NCBI RefSeq assembly: GCF_023115465.1
Contig: NZ_CP096034.1
Location: 2,294,001 to 2,358,000, forward strand
DNA length: 64,000 bases
From: Gottfriedia acidiceleris
GTDB taxonomy: Bacteria > Bacillota > Bacilli > Bacillales > Bacillaceae_G
Reading direction: 5' to 3'
Part shown: positions 60,805-64,000 of the stretch, piece by piece
Layout: each line of letters begins with the position of its first letter
Position numbering within the stretch: the first letter of the stretch is position 1
Program-made: the position numbers and the translations under genes
Notes under the pieces: generated by a model
What the model was told of the DNA's origin: nothing
The model's database searches: none
What the model saw: the letters and a program-made list of their open reading frames with translations, nothing else

Positions 60805-61185
60805 GTGTATTTTGTCAATGAACAGCATAAAATAAATTTTAAAACATTATTGCAGCGGTTCAAAAATAATAAATCAGAATATATTTGCGCTTCATACATT
60901 GCAGCAGTACCAGAAATCTTCCAGTTAATCGATTTCAGTGAAGAGTTAAGTGGTCCATTTCATTGGTATTTCGATAACAGTTTAAAAACAAAACTGATTT
61001 TAGGAAATTTAAGTAAAGAGTTACTACAATTAGTGGAATTAGGTTTGCATTTTTGGACTGCACAGAAATTCAGTTTACAAAACGCTCTATTTACTTGGAG
61101 AAATAACAAATATTTGCGTGATGTATTATATCAAGTGTGTGAGCTGAAATGTTATTGCAAGAATGATATATTTACTATTACATAA
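60805..61185 (+). CDS. DUF6075-like protein
   Basis: A 126-residue product from GTG, eight bases after AAGGAG. The opening YFVNEQHKINFKTLLQRF, the middle GPFHWYFDNS and the end VELGLHFWTAQKFSLQNALF resemble the DUF6075 pattern of phage- and plasmid-borne proteins in firmicutes. Function unknown. It is co-directional with the recombinase and probably co-transcribed. A hairpin shared with the convergent next gene follows. Confidence 0.65.
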   Translation: MYFVNEQHKINFKTLLQRFKNNKSEYICASYIAAVPEIFQLIDFSEELSGPFHWYFDNSLKTKLILGNLSKELLQLVELGLHFWTAQKFSLQNALFTWRNNKYLRDVLYQVCELKCYCKNDIFTIT

Positions 61186-61200
61186 CATCCATAAACCAAC

Positions 61201-61255
61201 AAATAAAGAGCTGATCCCTTTCAATGTTTGAATAAGGGATTTGCTCTTTATATTT
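61201..61255. terminator. Bidirectional terminator
   Basis: AAAGAGC and ATCCCTT pair with AAGGGAT and GCTCTTT in a two-part stem. It separates the convergent DUF6075-like gene and the minus-strand gene ending at 61254. Confidence 0.75.
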
Positions 61256-61868
61256 ATTTTTTCAGAGATGCATTCCAAATATTAACTAATAAAAGCGCCT
61301 CATATTTTAAAGGAATATTTTCATATAATACCTCATTATCTATAGGATAAAATCGACTAGTATTGAGATTAAATAAACCTATTATTGTATCAGGACTAGT
61401 TTTCTCATTTACAATAGAATTGTTAAGTAAAGTTAGTGAAGGGATTATATTACGTTTATTAATTGTCGAACTATCTTCATTGTAAAAAGTTCTTATTAAA
61501 TAGTTTTTACCATTAATTATTAAACCAAGATCGGGAGTTGCTGAAACAATTAATTCGTTATTATAACACCATGTAAATGTAGGTGGCTCAATCCATTGCA
61601 CGTTTTTCCCTTTTAGCATTTTTTGAAATGAGTTTACTGCATTAAAATATGTGTTATATTTTTTAGGATTTATATTTGATAAAAGGTTATTAAATACAGT
61701 TTTGTCTTGTTTCAAACAATATTCCTTAACTGCTTCTCTGAAGTCCTTCCAATAATAAAAACTGTGTTCATGTTGATTTTTTATTTGATCAACTTTTTTT
61801 ATTTTAGATACCATTGATTGTTTTGTAGTAAAATCAATGAATTGAGACAGTGATATATTAATAGCCAT
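61254..61868 (-). CDS. Hypothetical protein
   Basis: A 204-residue soluble protein starting MAINISLSQFIDFTTKQSMV. The ATG at 61868 has AGGGGGTG upstream; the longer frame is not used. One recognisable feature is a beta-rich middle (ELIVSATPDLGLIINGKNYL). The pattern, a short N-terminal helix set and a PDLG...NGKNYLIR strand pair, is slightly like a nuclease fold (D...x-K) but key residues are missing. No function is proposed. Confidence 0.6.
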   Translation of the reverse strand: MAINISLSQFIDFTTKQSMVSKIKKVDQIKNQHEHSFYYWKDFREAVKEYCLKQDKTVFNNLLSNINPKKYNTYFNAVNSFQKMLKGKNVQWIEPPTFTWCYNNELIVSATPDLGLIINGKNYLIRTFYNEDSSTINKRNIIPSLTLLNNSIVNEKTSPDTIIGLFNLNTSRFYPIDNEVLYENIPLKYEALLLVNIWNASLKK

Positions 61869-62000
61869 TGAAACACCCCCTAAATGTAAAATTTTATATA
61901 TAATAGTAGAATAAATGAATCTTTGATCGATTTTCATGATTTTTTACTTATTTATTCATTATTTATTACTTTCAATAAGGTAGTTAATTTATAGAAAAAT

Positions 62001-62042
62001 AAGAACTGTGGGGTAATACAGATAATTACCCCACAGTTCTTA
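62001..62042 (-). terminator. Terminator of the following minus-strand gene
   Basis: AAGAACTGTGGGGTAAT pairs fully with ATTACCCCACAGTTCTT. On the minus strand it lies right after the stop at 62044. Confidence 0.85.
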
Positions 62043-62043
62043 T

Positions 62044-62394
62044 TTAACTTTCTAATCCAATTTGAACACCATTAAATAATTGTTGTAAATCTATTAGTTG
62101 ATTTGTCATATCATTTGAAATTACAGGGGCACTACCATCATTATGACGAATTATTTTGTTGTTTAATAATTCATTTCGTATTTCATCAAGGTATTTTTGT
62201 GCGCGTTCTTTATCGATCCTTCCTAATGATACCCATTCATAATAACTGTTTGTATTACCTTTTTCTTTTCGTTTCATTTGAGTTAATTCACTCTTATGTT
62301 TTTCCCAGATGTATAAGTAGGGTAATTTGTCTTTACCTGCACAATATTTTAAAGTATATCCTTTTTGTCTCTTTTTTCCTCTTAAGCCCATCAT
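62044..62394 (-). CDS. Hypothetical basic protein
   Basis: A 116-residue basic protein, MMGLRGKKRQKGYTLKYCAG and on, with AGGAGG before ATG. The Lys/Arg-rich start and the middle (YEWVSLGRIDKERAQKYLDE) suggest nucleic-acid binding. It is likely a small accessory protein of the mobile element. No family is recognised. Confidence 0.55.
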   Translation of the reverse strand: MMGLRGKKRQKGYTLKYCAGKDKLPYLYIWEKHKSELTQMKRKEKGNTNSYYEWVSLGRIDKERAQKYLDEIRNELLNNKIIRHNDGSAPVISNDMTNQLIDLQQLFNGVQIGLES

Positions 62395-62511
62395 ACAACC
62401 TCCTAAAGGTTTGAGTTTAAATTCGGCGTTATAAGCTTTAAGTAAATTTTGTTGTTTTATTGAAATTCCTGCATATTTTTGGAATCATTTTTCAGTTAAT
62501 TTCGATATAAA

Positions 62512-62540
62512 TTGTTTACTAATATAGCATATGCTATAGT
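62512..62540 (+). promoter_or_regulatory. Promoter with palindromic operator of the XRE regulator
   Basis: TTGTTT (62512-62517), a 17-bp spacer and TATAGT (62535-62540) form a sigma-A promoter. A perfect 16-bp palindrome, TATAGCATATGCTATA (62523-62538), fills the spacer and overlaps the -10. This is the expected place for an autorepressor to bind. Confidence 0.75.
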
Positions 62541-62562
62541 TTTTACTATAAGAGGTGATTAA

Positions 62563-62778
62563 ATGGAACTTTCTGAAACAATCAGGAGAATAAGAGAAGA
62601 ATTAGGCATAACTCAAGAAAATCTTGCACATTCTGTATATGTTAGTTTTTCAACAGTTAATAGATGGGAAAATAAAAAATCAGCTCCAAACAGAGTAACT
62701 ATAGCAATGTTAGTAGATTTTTGTGAAAAACAAGGTGTTAGTAATAAACTTATTGAAGAACTTCGTAAGTGCAAATAA
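62563..62778 (+). CDS. XRE-family helix-turn-helix regulator
   Basis: A 71-residue HTH_3 protein: LSETIRRIREELGITQENLA, then VSFSTVNRWENKKSAPNRVT. AGAGGTGATT precedes ATG. The palindrome across its own promoter suggests autorepression, like controller (C) proteins that delay restriction until the methylase is present. hsdM starts 21 bases after its stop in the same direction, so it probably controls the type I restriction-modification operon. Confidence 0.88.
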   Translation: MELSETIRRIREELGITQENLAHSVYVSFSTVNRWENKKSAPNRVTIAMLVDFCEKQGVSNKLIEELRKCK

Positions 62779-62799
62779 AACAATTTAGGAGAACTACTT

Positions 62800-64000
62800 A
62801 TGGCAATTAAAAAAAGTGAATTATACAGCTCATTATGGAAAAGCTGTGATGAATTAAGAGGTGGTATGGATGCCTCACAATATAAAGATTATATTTTAAC
62901 AATGTTATTCGTAAAATATGTTTCGGATAAAGCTAAAAAAGATGATGACTCTTTAATTTATGTTCCTAATGGTGGATCATTTGATGACATGATTGAAGTA
63001 AAAGGTGATAAAGAAATAGGCGATAAAATGAATAAAATTATAGCCAAACTAGCAGAAGAAAATGAATTAAAAGGTGTAATAGATGTAGCTGATTTTAACG
63101 ATAGTGATAAACTTGGAAAAGGAAAAGATATGATCGATAAATTGACAAATCTTATTTCTATTTTTCAAGACGAAAAAATGGACTTTAGTAAAAATAAAGC
63201 TGCGGGCGATGACATTTTAGGGGACGCTTACGAATATTTAATGAGAAACTTTGCAACTGAATCTGGTAAAAGTAAAGGTCAATTTTACACACCAGCAGAA
63301 GTTTCACGTGTACTTGCGAAAGTTATTGGTATCGGAGAAACTACTAAACAAGCCATTACGGTTTATGATCCAACTTGCGGCAGCGGTTCTCTATTAATTA
63401 AAGCTGCTGATGAAGCAAAATCAAACGTAACAATATATGGACAAGAAATGGATAATGCTACTGCAGCTTTGGCAAAAATGAATATGATTATGCATAGCAA
63501 GGAAACGGCTGAGATATGGCAAGATAACACATTATCTGCACCTTATTTTAAAAATGAAAATAACCAAGAATTATTAAAAACATTCGATTTTATTGTAGCC
63601 AATCCTCCATTTTCAACTAAAGCTTGGAGTAATGGGATAAATCCTGAAAATGATATGTATGAGCGTTTTAAAGGATTTGGTATTCCACCTGCGAAGAATG
63701 GGGATTTTGCATTTTTGCTTCATATTAATAAATCACTTAAATCATTTGGTAAGGCAGCAGTTATTTTACCACATGGTGTTTTATTTAGAGGAAATGCAGA
63801 AGCTATTATTAGAGAAAATATTATTAAAAAAGGAATTATTAAAGGAATTATTGGTTTACCTGCCAATTTGTTTTATGGTACTGGAATCCCTGCTTGCATT
63901 ATTGTTCTAGATAAAGAAAATGCAGAAACTCGTAAAGGTATATTTATGGTAGACGCTAGTAAAGGATTCGTAAAAGATGGGAATAAAAATAGGTTGCGCG
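62800..64000 (+). CDS. hsdM: Type I restriction-modification system methylase subunit, partial
   Basis: The frame is open from ATG 62800 (TTAGGAGAAC upstream) to the window end, 400 codons, cut at the 3' side; HsdM proteins are usually 490-530 residues. N-terminal HsdM_N domain (LYSSLWKSCDELRGGMDASQ), then GQFYTPAEVSRVLAKV, AdoMet motif I DPTCGSGSL and the adenine N6 motif IV NPPF in FIVANPPFSTKAW. It methylates adenine in the host recognition site with HsdS and supports HsdR. hsdS and hsdR should lie beyond the edge. Confidence 0.95.
   Translation, partial: MAIKKSELYSSLWKSCDELRGGMDASQYKDYILTMLFVKYVSDKAKKDDDSLIYVPNGGSFDDMIEVKGDKEIGDKMNKIIAKLAEENELKGVIDVADFNDSDKLGKGKDMIDKLTNLISIFQDEKMDFSKNKAAGDDILGDAYEYLMRNFATESGKSKGQFYTPAEVSRVLAKVIGIGETTKQAITVYDPTCGSGSLLIKAADEAKSNVTIYGQEMDNATAALAKMNMIMHSKETAEIWQDNTLSAPYFKNENNQELLKTFDFIVANPPFSTKAWSNGINPENDMYERFKGFGIPPAKNGDFAFLLHINKSLKSFGKAAVILPHGVLFRGNAEAIIRENIIKKGIIKGIIGLPANLFYGTGIPACIIVLDKENAETRKGIFMVDASKGFVKDGNKNRLR

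Noticed and set aside
1-64000. CRISPR arrays, tRNA or rRNA genes
   Set aside because: No regularly spaced repeat array and no tRNA- or rRNA-like sequence was noticed on reading; a dedicated scan was not possible.

Overview
The window reads as the chromosome of a low-GC, AT-rich Gram-positive bacterium of the Bacillaceae type. It carries a CitG-like class II fumarase, a YetF/DUF421 membrane protein, a YjgB-like DUF4309 domain, a CwlO-like M23 hydrolase behind a WalR box, a YkwD-like CAP protein and a DUF378 protein, and its genes have strong AGGAGG-type ribosome binding sites. This placement is inferred from gene content; no rRNA or tRNA gene was seen.

1-14.9 kb, housekeeping and envelope: fumarase; a DUF421 protein; a three-gene flavinylation and electron-transfer operon (FMN-binding protein, ApbE, RnfD/NqrB-like); a lipoprotein NagZ with an extra DUF4309 domain, flanked by two copies of a ~0.5-0.6 kb duplicated segment; an FHA-winged-helix regulator; a VOC protein; a CwlO-like hydrolase with a WalR box. 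It ends in a CarH-type B12 photoreceptor repressor divergent from a small DUF378 membrane protein, with three TATACA elements at 11-bp steps in front of the repressor gene.

15-29.6 kb, cyclic-di-GMP and exopolysaccharide: a membrane PAS-PAS-GGDEF-EAL protein with a degenerate GGDEF site, a LysM/CAP secreted protein, an operon of receiver/degenerate-GGDEF protein, HEAT-repeat protein and processive family 2 glycosyltransferase, a convergent coupled pair (MHYT-EAL and Cache-like GGDEF) and a secreted protein. The natural reading is a c-di-GMP-controlled surface polysaccharide locus.

30.6-53.3 kb, defence-type island with much gene decay: two PD-(D/E)XK-type proteins; a DisA_N/DAC-like protein with an altered active-site motif; a DNA cytosine methyltransferase lacking its catalytic cysteine; an HNH-like membrane protein with a helical partner; a WYL regulator; a SIR2 protein with an unassigned N-terminal domain plus DUF1643; a complete Lamassu/ABC-3C-type operon (Cap4-like nuclease, small middle component, SMC-like ATPase with zinc hook); and an NdpA/YejK-like protein paired with a C-terminally anchored membrane protein. 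Remnants of a cyclase-like gene, a DUF6979 gene and other fragments lie between.

53.5-62.4 kb, mobile-element functions: serine recombinase, ParM-like actin with a small partner, a Rep_trans-like replication protein, a decayed and an intact tyrosine recombinase, DUF6075 and unknown genes. This resembles an integrated plasmid or integrative element. The right edge starts a type I restriction-modification locus: an XRE regulator with a palindromic operator, then hsdM, cut by the window end.

The best candidates for undescribed biology are the NdpA-like/membrane pair, the HNH-membrane/helical pair, the SIR2-DUF1643 pair, the DAC-like and Cys-less methyltransferase proteins, and the CarH-DUF378 light-switch module.
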